Assembly: GCF_015751905.1 (NCBI RefSeq)
Contig: NZ_JADOUF010000001.1
Location: forward strand, 4,030,001 to 4,094,000
Length of the DNA stretch: 64,000 nucleotides
Origin: Longispora fulva
Lineage (GTDB): Bacteria; Actinomycetota; Actinomycetes; Mycobacteriales; Micromonosporaceae
Direction of reading: 5' to 3'
Shown piece by piece: positions 51,328 through 60,371 of the stretch. The position numbers and the translations under genes are program-made. Each line of letters opens with the position of its first letter. Position 1 is the stretch's first letter. The notes under the pieces were generated by a model that was not told where the DNA came from, did no database searches, and worked only from the letters and a program-made list of their open reading frames with translations.

Positions 51328-51908
51328 GCCTCGCCACCGACGCGCAGGACCTGTTGTTCCGGGCTGCCCGGACCGCGAACACGTTCACCGACGAACCGGT
51401 CACCGACACCCAGGTCCACGCCATCTACGACCTGATCCGCTTCGGCCCGACCGGCGCCAACGCCCAACCCCTGCGGATCGTGCTGGTCCGCACACCGGAG
51501 GCCAGGGCCCGCCTGCTCACCCACGTCAGCGCCACCAACGGGCCCAAGATCGCCGCCGCCCCACTCGTCGCGATCCTGGCCGCCGACACCCGATTCCACG
51601 AGACCCTGCCCAGGCTCTTCCCTCACAACCCGGGAGCCCGCGACTGGTACGCCGACCCCGCCTTCCGCGAGTCCCAGGCCCGCTTCAACGCCTCGATCCA
51701 GATCGGCTACCTCCTGGTCGGCATCCGCGCGGCGGGCCTGTCCGCGGGCCCCATGGGCGGCTTCGACGCACCGGGGGTCGACAAGGACTTCTTCCCCGAC
51801 GGCCGGCTACGCTCCCAACTCCTCGTCAACATCGGCCGCCCCGGCCCGAACGCCTGGCAGGCCCGCCTCCCCCGCCTGGAACCCACCGAGGTGATCACCA
51901 CGGTGTAA
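51324..51908 (+). CDS. Nitroreductase-family NAD(P)H oxidoreductase (RutE-like)
   Basis: This 194-aa protein resembles the malonic-semialdehyde reductase (RutE) group of the nitroreductase family: YDLIRFGPTGANAQPLRIVLV carries the FMN-contacting Ser/Asn-Gln region, and LSAGPMGGFDAPGVDKDFF matches the family segment near the flavin. It could reduce the aldehyde left after C-S cleavage or recycle FMN for the preceding monooxygenase. ATG 51324 overlaps the monooxygenase stop. It ends the operon; a long hairpin follows. Confidence 0.85.
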   Translation: MSLATDAQDLLFRAARTANTFTDEPVTDTQVHAIYDLIRFGPTGANAQPLRIVLVRTPEARARLLTHVSATNGPKIAAAPLVAILAADTRFHETLPRLFPHNPGARDWYADPAFRESQARFNASIQIGYLLVGIRAAGLSAGPMGGFDAPGVDKDFFPDGRLRSQLLVNIGRPGPNAWQARLPRLEPTEVITTV

Positions 51909-52056
51909 ACCTCAGACCGCGACTCTCGCGGCGAGACTCCGTGGCCGCCGGCCGGGGACCGGAATCGGGGTGTGGGCCCGACCCCGAACCCGGCGGCCAC
52001 GGCCCACCCTCCACAACCCGCCCCACCCCCGGCCCGCCGCCCCGGCACCCAACAGA

Positions 52057-52120
52057 GCCGGTGGGGTCGGGTTCGGAGGGAGTAAAAGGCTCTTCTCCCT
52101 CCGAACCCGACCCCACCGGC
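52057..52120. terminator. Long bidirectional terminator with 26-bp perfect stem
   Basis: 52057-52082 (starts GCCGGTGGGGTCGGGTTCGG) is perfectly complementary to 52095-52120, with the 12-nt loop TAAAAGGCTCTT. It lies between the convergent monooxygenase operon and P-type ATPase gene. A stem this long without mismatch is unusual for a terminator. Confidence 0.8.
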
Positions 52121-52136
52121 GCCCCTACCGGTGCAC

Positions 52137-54461
52137 CTACCGACGCGGCGTCCGCAGATTCAAACTCTCCAACCAGTGATCCACCCGCAACAACACCGTC
52201 AACAGAAACGCCGCCACGAGCGCCAACCCGACCCCCGTGAGATTGTTCTCCAGATTGTCGAACCGGAGCAAAAAGAACTCCCGACCGTACGGCACCGCCA
52301 CCACCAACCCGAACGCCGCGACCATCGCCCCCACCAACCCGGCCCGCCACCACGTGTACGGCCGGGCGACCAGCGCCAACGCCCACACCGCCACCAGGAA
52401 CAGCGTCAACGCCGCCGTCGTCCGGTCGGCGTCCAGCCCGGAGGCGGAGTTGGCCCGGGCCAGCCAGTACGCGAGGAACGTCGCCAGGGCGCAGACCAGC
52501 CCGGCCGGGACGGCGAACCGCAGGACCCTCGGGACGAAGCCGGGCCGGGCGCGCTCGGAGTTGGGGGCCAGCGCCAGGAAGAAGCCCGGGACGCCGATCG
52601 TGAGCGCGCCGACGAGCGTGACGTGCCGGGGCAGGAACGGGAACGGCAGCCGGACGACGCCGACCAGGATGGCGAGGGCCACGGAGTACATCGTCTTGAC
52701 CAGGAACAGGTTGGCGACCCGTTCGATGTTGCCGAGCACCTTGCGGCCCTCGGCGACCACGTACGGCAGGGTCGCGAACCGGTCGTCGAGCAGCACCACC
52801 TTGGCGACGGCCCGGGTCGCCGCGCTGCCGGAACCCATGGCCACGCCCAGGTCGGCGTCCTTGAGCGCGAGCGCGTCGTTGACCCCGTCGCCGGTCATCG
52901 CGACCGTGTGGCCGCGCGACTGCAACGCGCCGACGAACGCCCGCTTCTGCTGCGGCGTGACCCGCCCGAACACCGAGTGCTCCTCCAGCACGTCGGCGAG
53001 CGCCCCGGTCTCGGCGGGCAGCGTGCGGGCGTCCACCGGGGAGCCCGCCCCCGCCACGTCGAGGGACGAGGCCACCGCGCCGACGGACACCGCGTTGTCG
53101 CCGGAGATCACCTTGACCGTGACGTCCTGGGCCCGGAAGTACCGGAGCGTCTCGGCGGCGTCGGGCCGGATCCGCTGCCGGAGCAGGATCAGCGCGGCGG
53201 CCGTCACCGGACCCAACTCCTCGCCGAGAGCGTCGGCCCGGCCGAGAGCGAGGACCCGCATCCCGGTGGATCCGATGTCCTCGGCGAGGGCCCGCTGCGG
53301 GTCGCCGGGGGCGAGGAGGACGTCGGGCGCGCCGAGTACCCAGGTGCCCTGGCCGTCGAAGGTGACGCCGCTCCACTTCCGGGCCGAGGAGAACGGCACC
53401 TGGTCGGTCACCGGCCAGTCCGGGGCTGTCGTGGTGCCGGCGGCCGCGACGAGCGTCGGGTTGGGGGTGGACTCGGCGGCGGCGAGCGCGGCGAGTACCC
53501 CTCGAAGGTGTTCGGGGGTCTGACCGTCGCACGGCCGCACCTCGTCGAGGTCCATCCCGGACTCCGTGAGCGTGCCCGTCTTGTCCAGGCACAACACGTC
53601 GACCCGGGCCAGCCCCTCCACCGCCGGCAGCTCCTGCACCAGGCACTTGCGCCGCCCGAGCCGCACCACCCCCACCGCGAACGCGATCGTCGTCATCAGC
53701 ACCAGACCCTCGGGAATCATCGGCACGATCCCGGCCACGCTGCTCACGATGGCCTGCGGCAGGCTCTGGTCGGCCCGCAGCTGGCTGACGATCAAGAGCA
53801 CGCCGACCGGCACGATCAGCCAGGTCACCCAGGTCAGGATGCGGTTGATCCCGGTCATCAGCTCCGAGCGCACCAGACTGAACCGGCTGGCCTCCGCCAC
53901 CAACGTGTTGGCATAGGAGTCGGGCCCGACCTTCGTCGCCTCGAACGCCCCCTCGCCGGCGACGACGAAGCTGCCCGACATCACCTCCGCCCCGACCTCC
54001 TTGTGCACCGGGTCGGACTCGCCGGTGAGCAGCGACTCGTCCACCTCCAGCCCGCTACTGGCCGTGACGTGCCCGTCGACCGGGATCTTCTCCCCCGCGC
54101 CGAGCAGAATCAGCTCGCCCAGCACGACCTCCTCGGGCGTGACCGCGTGCTCGGCGGCGTCCCGGCGGACCCGGACCGGGGCCCGGCCGAGCACGGCGAG
54201 CTGGTCCAGGGTGCGCTTGGCCCGCAGCTCCTGAATGACGCCGACGGCGCTGTTGAACACGATGACCAGGCCGAAGACGGCGTCCCTCGGGGAGCCGAAC
54301 ACGAGCACGAGGAGGACCATCGGGGCGATGATGGCGTTGAACCGGGTGAACACGTTGGCCCGGATCACCTGGGCGAGACTGCGATTGTGGTCCCGGCTGG
54401 CGACATTGACCTGCCCCCGCGCGACCCGCTCGGCGACCTGTGTTCGCGTCAAACCATCCAT
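52137..54461 (-). CDS. Cation-translocating P-type ATPase
   Basis: This 774-aa membrane pump has the P-type core: actuator LLTGES (TGES), phosphorylation site CLDKTGTLT (Asp), nucleotide domain, and hinge AMTGDGVNDALALKDAD. About 8-10 helices are present; helix 4 reads AGIVPMIPEGLVLMTT, like P3/E1-E2 calcium or magnesium pumps rather than CPx heavy-metal pumps. The ion is not certain. ATG 54461 is chosen because AGGGG lies upstream and upstream residues are not family-like. It is transcribed after the ECF sigma unit with a 111-bp gap, so probably from its own promoter. Confidence 0.9.
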   Translation of the reverse strand: MDGLTRTQVAERVARGQVNVASRDHNRSLAQVIRANVFTRFNAIIAPMVLLVLVFGSPRDAVFGLVIVFNSAVGVIQELRAKRTLDQLAVLGRAPVRVRRDAAEHAVTPEEVVLGELILLGAGEKIPVDGHVTASSGLEVDESLLTGESDPVHKEVGAEVMSGSFVVAGEGAFEATKVGPDSYANTLVAEASRFSLVRSELMTGINRILTWVTWLIVPVGVLLIVSQLRADQSLPQAIVSSVAGIVPMIPEGLVLMTTIAFAVGVVRLGRRKCLVQELPAVEGLARVDVLCLDKTGTLTESGMDLDEVRPCDGQTPEHLRGVLAALAAAESTPNPTLVAAAGTTTAPDWPVTDQVPFSSARKWSGVTFDGQGTWVLGAPDVLLAPGDPQRALAEDIGSTGMRVLALGRADALGEELGPVTAAALILLRQRIRPDAAETLRYFRAQDVTVKVISGDNAVSVGAVASSLDVAGAGSPVDARTLPAETGALADVLEEHSVFGRVTPQQKRAFVGALQSRGHTVAMTGDGVNDALALKDADLGVAMGSGSAATRAVAKVVLLDDRFATLPYVVAEGRKVLGNIERVANLFLVKTMYSVALAILVGVVRLPFPFLPRHVTLVGALTIGVPGFFLALAPNSERARPGFVPRVLRFAVPAGLVCALATFLAYWLARANSASGLDADRTTAALTLFLVAVWALALVARPYTWWRAGLVGAMVAAFGLVVAVPYGREFFLLRFDNLENNLTGVGLALVAAFLLTVLLRVDHWLESLNLRTPRR

Positions 54462-54572
54462 GACCCCTATCTTGTACGGTTTGCCCAAGTCGCGCGGCGG
54501 ATCGCCCCCTTGATCGGTGTTCGCGGCCGAATCGTGGCTGCGTGGGTTGAGCCCCGGCCGCGTGGGGCGCCG

Positions 54573-54917
54573 TCAGGTGTTGTGCCTCCAGAGTTCCCAG
54601 CCTTCGGGGCCGTGGTGGGTCTGGTAGGTGTGGTCGGGGTCGAGGGACTCGTCGCCGTGCAGGGTCGGGACGCTCATGGCCGGGTGGCCTGCGCGGCGCA
54701 GTCGGTAGGTGTGGCCGGGTTCGGTCCACGCGCCGCCGGTGACGGTCCAGGTGACGCCGTCGTGGGCGAGGCCGTAGGTTTCGCCGGGGACGAGCCAGTA
54801 GGCGTAGACGCCGTCCTCGTCATGGTCGTCGTGCAGGCAGAGGCTGATGACCCGGTGCAGGCCGTCGGCCTCGTGGGTGTCGAGGGTGCCGAGGGCGGTC
54901 GCGGTGAGCGGTGTCAT
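54573..54917 (-). CDS. Hypothetical 114-aa soluble protein downstream of the ECF sigma factor
   Basis: This acidic, aromatic-rich cytoplasmic-looking protein has no signal or membrane helix. It contains repeated beta-like turns (ISLCLHDDHDEDGVYAYWLV; TWTVTGGAWTEPGHTYRL). It overlaps the sigma-factor stop by 4 nt (ATGA), so they are coupled. The position suggests an anti-sigma or accessory factor, but there is no zinc anti-sigma HxxxCxxC motif and I do not recognise a family. Confidence 0.6.
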   Translation of the reverse strand: MTPLTATALGTLDTHEADGLHRVISLCLHDDHDEDGVYAYWLVPGETYGLAHDGVTWTVTGGAWTEPGHTYRLRRAGHPAMSVPTLHGDESLDPDHTYQTHHGPEGWELWRHNT

Positions 54918-55474
54918 GCCTGGCTCCCGAGCAGTCCGGCGAGTTCCCGGCTGGCCCGGCGCTGGAGAGCCTTTGTCGCCCCGATGCCGCGGCCGAGTTC
55001 CGTGGCCGTCTCAGTCAGCGACAAGCCGTGCAGGTATCGCAACCTCAAGCACCGCTCCTGGGACAGGCTGAGCCTCGCCAGCGCGAACACAATGGTGGCT
55101 CGACGCTCGGCCGCGAGTGCCTCGGACTCCGGGGAATCCCTAGGGTCGCAGCGGTCCAGGGCAGCCGGCTCACCAGTTGTGTGGACCCGCTGTCGCCACG
55201 AGGACTTCGCGTCGTCGAATACAAGATTCCGCGCGATCGTCACCAACCAAGCACCCGGATCCCTTCCGGTCTCCGCATAGCGCTCGACCGCCCCCAAGGC
55301 CCGGGCGAAGGTCTCTGAGGTCAGATCCTCGGCCAGGACCCGGTTGCGAACCCGCCGCATCAAGAACGCGAAAACAGCTATCCGGTACCGGCGGTAAAGC
55401 TCAGCGAACGCCTCGCGATCGCCACTCCCAGCGCCGGCTATCAGCATTCGAGGATCGATGCCCCGATAGTCCAC
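54914..55474 (-). CDS. ECF-family RNA polymerase sigma factor
   Basis: This 186-aa protein has sigma region 2 (about 20-90; FAELYRRYRIAVFAFLMRR, then LAEDLTSETFARAL and PGAWLVTIARNLVFD) and region 4 (about 125-180; LSLSQERCLRLRYLHGLSLT). It would direct polymerase to a stress regulon. The start is GTG 55474, with GGGAGG about 6 nt upstream. The gene downstream is a small unknown protein rather than a typical membrane anti-sigma factor. Confidence 0.9.
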   Translation of the reverse strand: MDYRGIDPRMLIAGAGSGDREAFAELYRRYRIAVFAFLMRRVRNRVLAEDLTSETFARALGAVERYAETGRDPGAWLVTIARNLVFDDAKSSWRQRVHTTGEPAALDRCDPRDSPESEALAAERRATIVFALARLSLSQERCLRLRYLHGLSLTETATELGRGIGATKALQRRASRELAGLLGSQA

Positions 55475-55630
55475 AGCACACCTCCCACGGTTTCTCAGCG
55501 TGTGAGGGAAACGCTACGATCGGTTGACATCCGGATCGACTGACTGGCGGTACGCGTTACGGCAGGTCAGCCACCAGGTAGACGGAACTCAGCCATGCAG
55601 GCCGACTCCCAGTCAGCGTTAGGAGTTGTC

Positions 55631-56749
55631 ATGCCGCACAGGGGCGTCAGCGGACCTCCGTCCGGGCTCGTCACAGGTCACGTCTTCAAGCTGGTCCGGG
55701 AGTCGATTCCCCGTAGTCAGGAGGCGCTGGCGGTCGACCTCGGAGTGGATCGCACGACGATCCAGAGCTGGGAGTCGGGACGACGACCATTCACCTCGGT
55801 TGCACTGAGCCAGGTGATGGCAGTCAGGAACACGCTGTCCAGGCTCGGAGCCAATCTCGCGCTCCTTTCAGCGCTGGATGACGCGGCGGAGGCCGACTAC
55901 CTACTCCATGCGCTGGTCAACTGCGATGCCTCGTCGATGCCCCTCGACCATCACCCTCTGGCGTCAGCGGTCGTCACCCGAAAGGTGACTGACATGCTCG
56001 CCTGGGCACTGAACGGCGCCGTGCCCGAGGTGGTGAGAAACCAGCCCATATCCAGGAGCCGTCGAGGACCAGTTGCCGAAGGCCCCACCCTGGGTTCTCC
56101 AGAACGACAGACAGCGTTTCAGCACCTCGGGATCACCGTGGAGCGCTCACGCGCGTCGAACCTCCTTCTGCACAGGCAGGCTTGCTACCTGGGAGGAATG
56201 GACTCGACCAGAGGATCAGCCGAGTGGCTCACGCAGGCTAGGAGACATCGGAAGTATTTCGGCAAGGCACACGGGTGGTCACTGGCCTGGCCTGACGCCC
56301 GATCCGTGGCGACGTCGCTGGCCAACCAGGGCGACAACGAGCCACTCCGGGACTTCATCGCCAACTGCCATGGCGACGATTCCTGCGAACTTGCCGGTCT
56401 CAACTACTGGGCATACTGGATCGGCGAGGTCGAGTCGCGACAGCGTGACGATCTGTTCATGGCCGACCGCCACCTGCCGTGGAGTGGGAACAGGTTGTTC
56501 CGGCATCTCGTGGGACGGCTCGACAGCGACTCCGCATTCGTGGATCTCAACATCCATAGTCTCTGGGCACTGCTGTTTCTACGACGAGGTCTACCTCATC
56601 ACGACCCTGCCAGCGCCGGCGAACTCATGGCCCGGGCCGAGCGCATCCTGGACATCGGAACGGTTTCGCCTCAGTCTCACCGTGAGCTAACGTCGGTGAC
56701 CTACGGGCTACGCATGGATGGGTTCACCATGGCGAGGAGTGACGTGTGA
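55631..56749 (+). CDS. XRE-family regulator coupled to an HD-domain hydrolase
   Basis: This 372-aa protein has an N-terminal Cro/C1 HTH (about 15-65; SQEALAVDLGVDRTTIQSWE) and a C-terminal helical region of about 290 residues of unknown role with no clear TPR pattern. ATG 55631 is chosen over 55595 because AGGAG precedes it. The stop overlaps the start of the HD-domain gene (GTGA), a pairing also seen in other actinomycetes, so its ligand may relate to nucleotides. It is divergent from the ECF sigma gene. Confidence 0.8.
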   Translation: MPHRGVSGPPSGLVTGHVFKLVRESIPRSQEALAVDLGVDRTTIQSWESGRRPFTSVALSQVMAVRNTLSRLGANLALLSALDDAAEADYLLHALVNCDASSMPLDHHPLASAVVTRKVTDMLAWALNGAVPEVVRNQPISRSRRGPVAEGPTLGSPERQTAFQHLGITVERSRASNLLLHRQACYLGGMDSTRGSAEWLTQARRHRKYFGKAHGWSLAWPDARSVATSLANQGDNEPLRDFIANCHGDDSCELAGLNYWAYWIGEVESRQRDDLFMADRHLPWSGNRLFRHLVGRLDSDSAFVDLNIHSLWALLFLRRGLPHHDPASAGELMARAERILDIGTVSPQSHRELTSVTYGLRMDGFTMARSDV

Positions 56750-57303
56750 GCGGTGTTGAGGGTGCGATGCGGTTCATCTTCGAGACCGGGATGCTCAAGC
56801 GCGCCAAGCGCACCGGTTGGTGGATCGCCGGGGTCCCCGAGCCCGAGTCCATCGCCGACCACTCCTTCCGCGTCGGCGTCGTCGGGGCGATCCTCGCCGC
56901 CATGGAAGGGGCCGACCCCAACCGGGTGGCCCTCCTCGGCCTGCTGCACGACACCCAGGAGACCCGGGTCGGCGACATCCCGCACATCGGGCGGCGCTAT
57001 GTCACCACCGTGCCCAACGAGCGGGTCACCGCCGACCAGGTCGCGCACTGCCCACCGGCCGTCGCGGCGATGGTCCAGGACGCCGTCGACGAGTACGAGA
57101 AGGGCGAGACCGTCGAGGCCCTCGTCGCCCACGACGCCGACAAGCTCGAGTGTCTCGTGCAGGCCGTCGAGTACCGCAGCAGCGGCAACGCCAACATCCA
57201 GCCGTGGATCGACTCGACCCTCGCGTCGTTGAAGACCGCGTCGGCCCAGCAGCTCGCACAGGCGGCGCTCGACGGTGACCCGATCGGGTGGCGCAACCCC
57301 TGA
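56746..57303 (+). CDS. HD-domain phosphohydrolase (YfbR-like 5'-nucleotidase type)
   Basis: This 185-aa HD-superfamily protein carries the metal-binding set: His in ESIADHSFRVG, the His-Asp pair in LLGLLHDTQETRVGDI, and Asp in VAHDADKLECLVQ. It resembles 5'-deoxynucleotidase YfbR, which dephosphorylates deoxynucleoside monophosphates. GTG 56746 overlaps the upstream XRE gene. It may control dNMP pools or process a nucleotide signal sensed by the regulator. Confidence 0.85.
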   Translation: MSGVEGAMRFIFETGMLKRAKRTGWWIAGVPEPESIADHSFRVGVVGAILAAMEGADPNRVALLGLLHDTQETRVGDIPHIGRRYVTTVPNERVTADQVAHCPPAVAAMVQDAVDEYEKGETVEALVAHDADKLECLVQAVEYRSSGNANIQPWIDSTLASLKTASAQQLAQAALDGDPIGWRNP

Positions 57304-57325
57304 GCGACGCGGCCGACACCGGCCG

Positions 57326-57991
57326 CTACGGGACGAACCTGTAACCCATTCCCGGCTCCGTGAGCAGATGGCGCGGCCGGGCCGGGTCCGGCTCCAGCTT
57401 CCGGCGCAGCTGGGCCATGTACTGGCGCAGGTAGTGCGTCTCCGACACGTACGTCGGCCCCCAGATGTCGGTCAGCAGCTGCCGCTGGCTGATCAGCTTC
57501 CCCGGGTTGCGGACCAGCGGTTCCAGCAGCTCCCACTCGGTCTTCGTCAGGTGCGTGTCGGGCGTCACGGTGCGTTTTGCCAGGTCCACCGTGTGCTCCC
57601 CCACCGTCACCACCGGGGTCGACTCCGCCGGGGCGTGCCGGCGGGTGACGGCACGCACCCGGGCGAGCAGTTCGTCGACCCCGAACGGCTTGGTGACGTA
57701 GTCGTCGGCCCCGGCGTCGAGGGCCGCGACCTTGTCCTGGCTGCCGGTGCGGCCGGACAGCACGATGATCGGCACGTCGGTCCAGCCGCGCAGGCCCCGG
57801 ATCACGTCGGTGCCGTCCATGTCGGGCAGGCCGAGGTCGAGGACGACCAGGTCGGGGCGGTGCTGGGCGGCCGAGCGCAGGGCCTGGCCGCCGTCGGGGG
57901 CGAGGTCGACCTCGTAGCCTCGGGCGGTCAGGTTGATCCGGAGCGCACGGACGATCTGCGGTTCGTCGTCGACGACGAGAATCCGGGTCAT
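57326..57991 (-). CDS. OmpR/KdpE-type response regulator
   Basis: This 221-aa regulator has a receiver domain (ILVVDDEPQ acidic pocket; [13 protein letters not shown] with the phosphoacceptor Asp; Lys in TKPFG) and a winged-helix DNA-binding domain ([34 protein letters not shown]). The C-terminal half is closest to KdpE, the potassium-uptake regulator. No KdpD kinase or kdp genes lie beside it in this window, so it may be an orphan or its partner was displaced. ATG 57991 is preferred to an upstream start at 58009, which lacks family similarity. Confidence 0.88.
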   Translation of the reverse strand: MTRILVVDDEPQIVRALRINLTARGYEVDLAPDGGQALRSAAQHRPDLVVLDLGLPDMDGTDVIRGLRGWTDVPIIVLSGRTGSQDKVAALDAGADDYVTKPFGVDELLARVRAVTRRHAPAESTPVVTVGEHTVDLAKRTVTPDTHLTKTEWELLEPLVRNPGKLISQRQLLTDIWGPTYVSETHYLRQYMAQLRRKLEPDPARPRHLLTEPGMGYRFVP

Positions 57992-58056
57992 TGCCCCAGT
58001 GTGCGCCACTCGCGCCGGTCGATGATCACCGACATTCTCCTTGTACTCTTGCCGGC

Positions 58057-58263
58057 ATGTCTCTGTTTGACCTGAACGTCAACACGCTCGACGGCCGGCC
58101 CGACGCGCTCGGCGCGCACCGGGGCCGCACCGTTCTCCTCGTCAACGTCGCCTCGCAGTGCGGGCTGACCCCGCAGTACACGGGGCTGCAGGCCCTCGCC
58201 GAGCGGTACGCGGACCGGGGCCTCGTGGTGCTCGGCGTGCCGTGCAACCAGTTCGGTGACTAG
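58057..58263 (+). pseudogene. Glutathione peroxidase gene truncated after 68 codons
   Basis: The frame encodes the N-terminal 68 residues of a glutathione-peroxidase-like thiol peroxidase: [13 protein letters not shown], the active site [15 protein letters not shown] (peroxidatic Cys), and [12 protein letters not shown]. The family normally continues to about 160 residues with Gln and Trp catalytic partners. Here the match ends at CNQFGD, followed by a stop, and unrelated island DNA begins. The stub lacks essential parts of the fold and is almost certainly inactive. Confidence 0.8.
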
Positions 58264-58359
58264 GAAGGTAAAAACAGTGACCTGGGTCACCAGCCTCTCC
58301 CACCACAGTAGCCAGACAACTACGCTAAGTAGCGCCCGAGAATCGCACCGCAGCCCACA

Positions 58360-58396
58360 CGAAGCCCCTCGCACGGGCACGGCGCAAGGGGCTTCG
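58360..58396 (-). terminator. Terminator after the deaminase gene
   Basis: CGAAGCCCCT (58360-58369) pairs with AGGGGCTTCG (58387-58396). It lies a few bases after the deaminase stop, in its direction of transcription. Confidence 0.7.
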
Positions 58397-58401
58397 GCTG
58401 A

Positions 58402-58890
58402 CTATGCGGACAGGTCAAGGTGCAGGTTGTTTTCTTTCGCCGCGTCGGCCAGTTCGTGAAGTTCCACAACTTCGACATTGGCCGCGCGGAGAAGTTCCTT
58501 ACCCTCGCAGTCCACGAAGGTCCCCGGCTCGGACCACGCTTGCACAACTCTCGGAATCTTGCGAGCCAGGACCAGGTACGCACACCCCTCGAACCCCAGG
58601 CTCTTGTTACCTGACGCTCTGATGCTGCATGGCTCCAGGGTTGTGTAGATGGTCGACTTAAGCAGTCGAGGATCGTCCGCATCGATCTTGCTAAGGGCCG
58701 ACTCCTCCGCGTGAATCCGCCCCGTTTCCCGGGAGTAGCCGCGCGCCAGCTCCAGGCCCAGATCCGAGCCATCGTCATAGACGACCACGGAGCCGACCGC
58801 GAACGCATTAGCGTCGAACGGGCACTTCTCGGACTCACGGATGGACTCGCCCATCCAGTAGAGATCTTTGAGGTACTGCTTGTCAGTCAT
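58402..58890 (-). CDS. Cytidine/dCMP deaminase-fold protein
   Basis: This 162-aa protein has the zinc deaminase motif HAEESAL (His and catalytic Glu) followed by the PC(x)n C element in TLEPCSIRASG and FEGCAYLVLA, in the style of RibD or dCMP deaminases. The second Cys is further from the first than in the usual PCxxC, which may mean an altered zinc site. Its ATG overlaps the stop of the HTH-TPR regulator (ATGA), so the pair is coupled. It may deaminate a pyrimidine nucleotide or a pterin/riboflavin-type precursor. Confidence 0.75.
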   Translation of the reverse strand: MTDKQYLKDLYWMGESIRESEKCPFDANAFAVGSVVVYDDGSDLGLELARGYSRETGRIHAEESALSKIDADDPRLLKSTIYTTLEPCSIRASGNKSLGFEGCAYLVLARKIPRVVQAWSEPGTFVDCEGKELLRAANVEVVELHELADAAKENNLHLDLSA

Positions 58891-60224
58891 GATTCCCCAC
58901 CTGGTTGAGCAGACATCGCGTCAATGAACTGTTGGACATCAGGGTCACCCCGCCACACCACAAGAGCATGCGTCAGTTCGACCAGCTCCAGCTTCGCTCG
59001 CGCCGATCGAGTGTCCCTCTGGATCGAGAGGGCCCGCAAGCCCAGGGATGCGGCGCGAGCCGCATCTTCCTGGCCTGCGCAGGCTCGCGCCTCACGCGCC
59101 AGGTACACACCTTGATCCCGCCGAAAGCCCTCCTGAAGGGAAGGGAGGGCAAGATCGTAGGCGTCCATGGCAGCTTCGTATCTGCCGAGAACAGTCCGGC
59201 TCTGTGCCCGGCAGACCTGGATGTACGGCTCATCGAAATACTGTCCCCAGTTGACGGCCTCCGGCTCAGCATCGGACAGCAGCTCGTGGGCCAGATCAAA
59301 GGATCGCTCCGCTTCGTCGGAGTCGCCCAACAGGGCGTGTCCATGTCCGGCGTACGTTGCGGCGATAGCGGCAATCTTGGATCTCGGGCGGGCCATCCGA
59401 ATGGCGGCCTCGGCTGTCTCGACAGCCTCATCCCCTCGGCCCATCTCCCCGGCAAGTTGGCTCATCCTTGCCATGACAAACGCCATCGAGGACCAATCCC
59501 CGGCGGTCGTTGCCCATCCCAACGATTTGTCAATCCAGAACTCGGCAGCTTGGTGATCGCCTACGTCCTGGTGCAGCCATCCGACCAGATCGGCGTACTC
59601 GGCCAGGAGTCGCAGCCAGTCACCTCTACGGTCTGAGTGATAGAGCTTTGCCTGCTGGACAAGCTTGAACTGCTCCAGCGCCGCCGGAAGCATGTTCCGC
59701 GCCCCAAAGCGATTATCGCACTCCGCAAGCAGTCGCCTGCTCTCGTCGTAGTACTCGATCGGGTGGTGATCGATCGCTGGCGAGTCGACGTCTGCGAACT
59801 GCCCTAGAGCGTTCACCTGTGCATCCACGTAGACGACCTGCCCCTTTGCCGTCCTTACCGGAAGGACCAGTTGCAGGCCCGGTGCCAAGCGTGCATCACT
59901 GTTGCGCTCATTGACCACAGGGCCAACCAAAGAAGCCTCATCAGCCGCCGAACTAGCCTCATGAGGTGTGCCTCCGAACAGCGTGTCCCAGAGGCCCAGG
60001 AGCGCGCCGCCAGCCTTGAGGGCGCTGTCGAGCTTCACCGCTAGTGCGCGGCTAACGCCGCGCTCGCCCCGCTCCGCATAGCCGATGTGGCTTGAATCGC
60101 AAGGCACAGCCTTGCCTAGGGCAACCTGCGACCAACCCATTTGTGAGCGCCACTCGCGGAGCTTGGCACCCCACATGTGCACGGCGCTCGCATTGGGAGT
60201 CAGACGAGCTGGACGCTGCCCCAA
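58887..60224 (-). CDS. HTH-TPR regulator coupled to the deaminase gene
   Basis: This 445-aa protein has a Cro/C1 HTH (about 18-72; WRSQMGWSQVALGKAVPCD) and a C-terminal helical repeat region (about 150-440) with TPR-like pairs (AEFWIDKSLGWATTAGDW; AEAAIRMARPRSKIAAI; ARAASLGLRALSIQRD). The arrangement resembles RRNPP-type regulators, which bind short peptides. The start is TTG 60224, supported by GGGAGGG 4 nt upstream. It is divergent from a 21-aa acidic peptide gene and overlaps the deaminase gene by 4 nt. Peptide binding is inference. Confidence 0.8.
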   Translation of the reverse strand: MGQRPARLTPNASAVHMWGAKLREWRSQMGWSQVALGKAVPCDSSHIGYAERGERGVSRALAVKLDSALKAGGALLGLWDTLFGGTPHEASSAADEASLVGPVVNERNSDARLAPGLQLVLPVRTAKGQVVYVDAQVNALGQFADVDSPAIDHHPIEYYDESRRLLAECDNRFGARNMLPAALEQFKLVQQAKLYHSDRRGDWLRLLAEYADLVGWLHQDVGDHQAAEFWIDKSLGWATTAGDWSSMAFVMARMSQLAGEMGRGDEAVETAEAAIRMARPRSKIAAIAATYAGHGHALLGDSDEAERSFDLAHELLSDAEPEAVNWGQYFDEPYIQVCRAQSRTVLGRYEAAMDAYDLALPSLQEGFRRDQGVYLAREARACAGQEDAARAASLGLRALSIQRDTRSARAKLELVELTHALVVWRGDPDVQQFIDAMSAQPGGES

Positions 60225-60371
60225 GAATCCCTCCCATGTGGCTAATTGAGGCGCGCAGAAGGAGCCTCATGCCGCTGTCGTTCAGAGTGCCAGCGTACCC
60301 CCACTCTGTGTACAGGCCCGATCTACCCAATCACGACAGTAGATCTTGACCACGATAGGGGGTGACCATCC

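Noticed and set aside
52137-54461. CPx heavy-metal P-type ATPase
   Set aside because: Helix 4 reads IPEG rather than CPC/CPH and there are no N-terminal metal-binding CxxC domains.
57326-57991. Complete kdp regulatory locus
   Set aside because: Only the response regulator is present; no sensor kinase or potassium-pump genes adjoin it.
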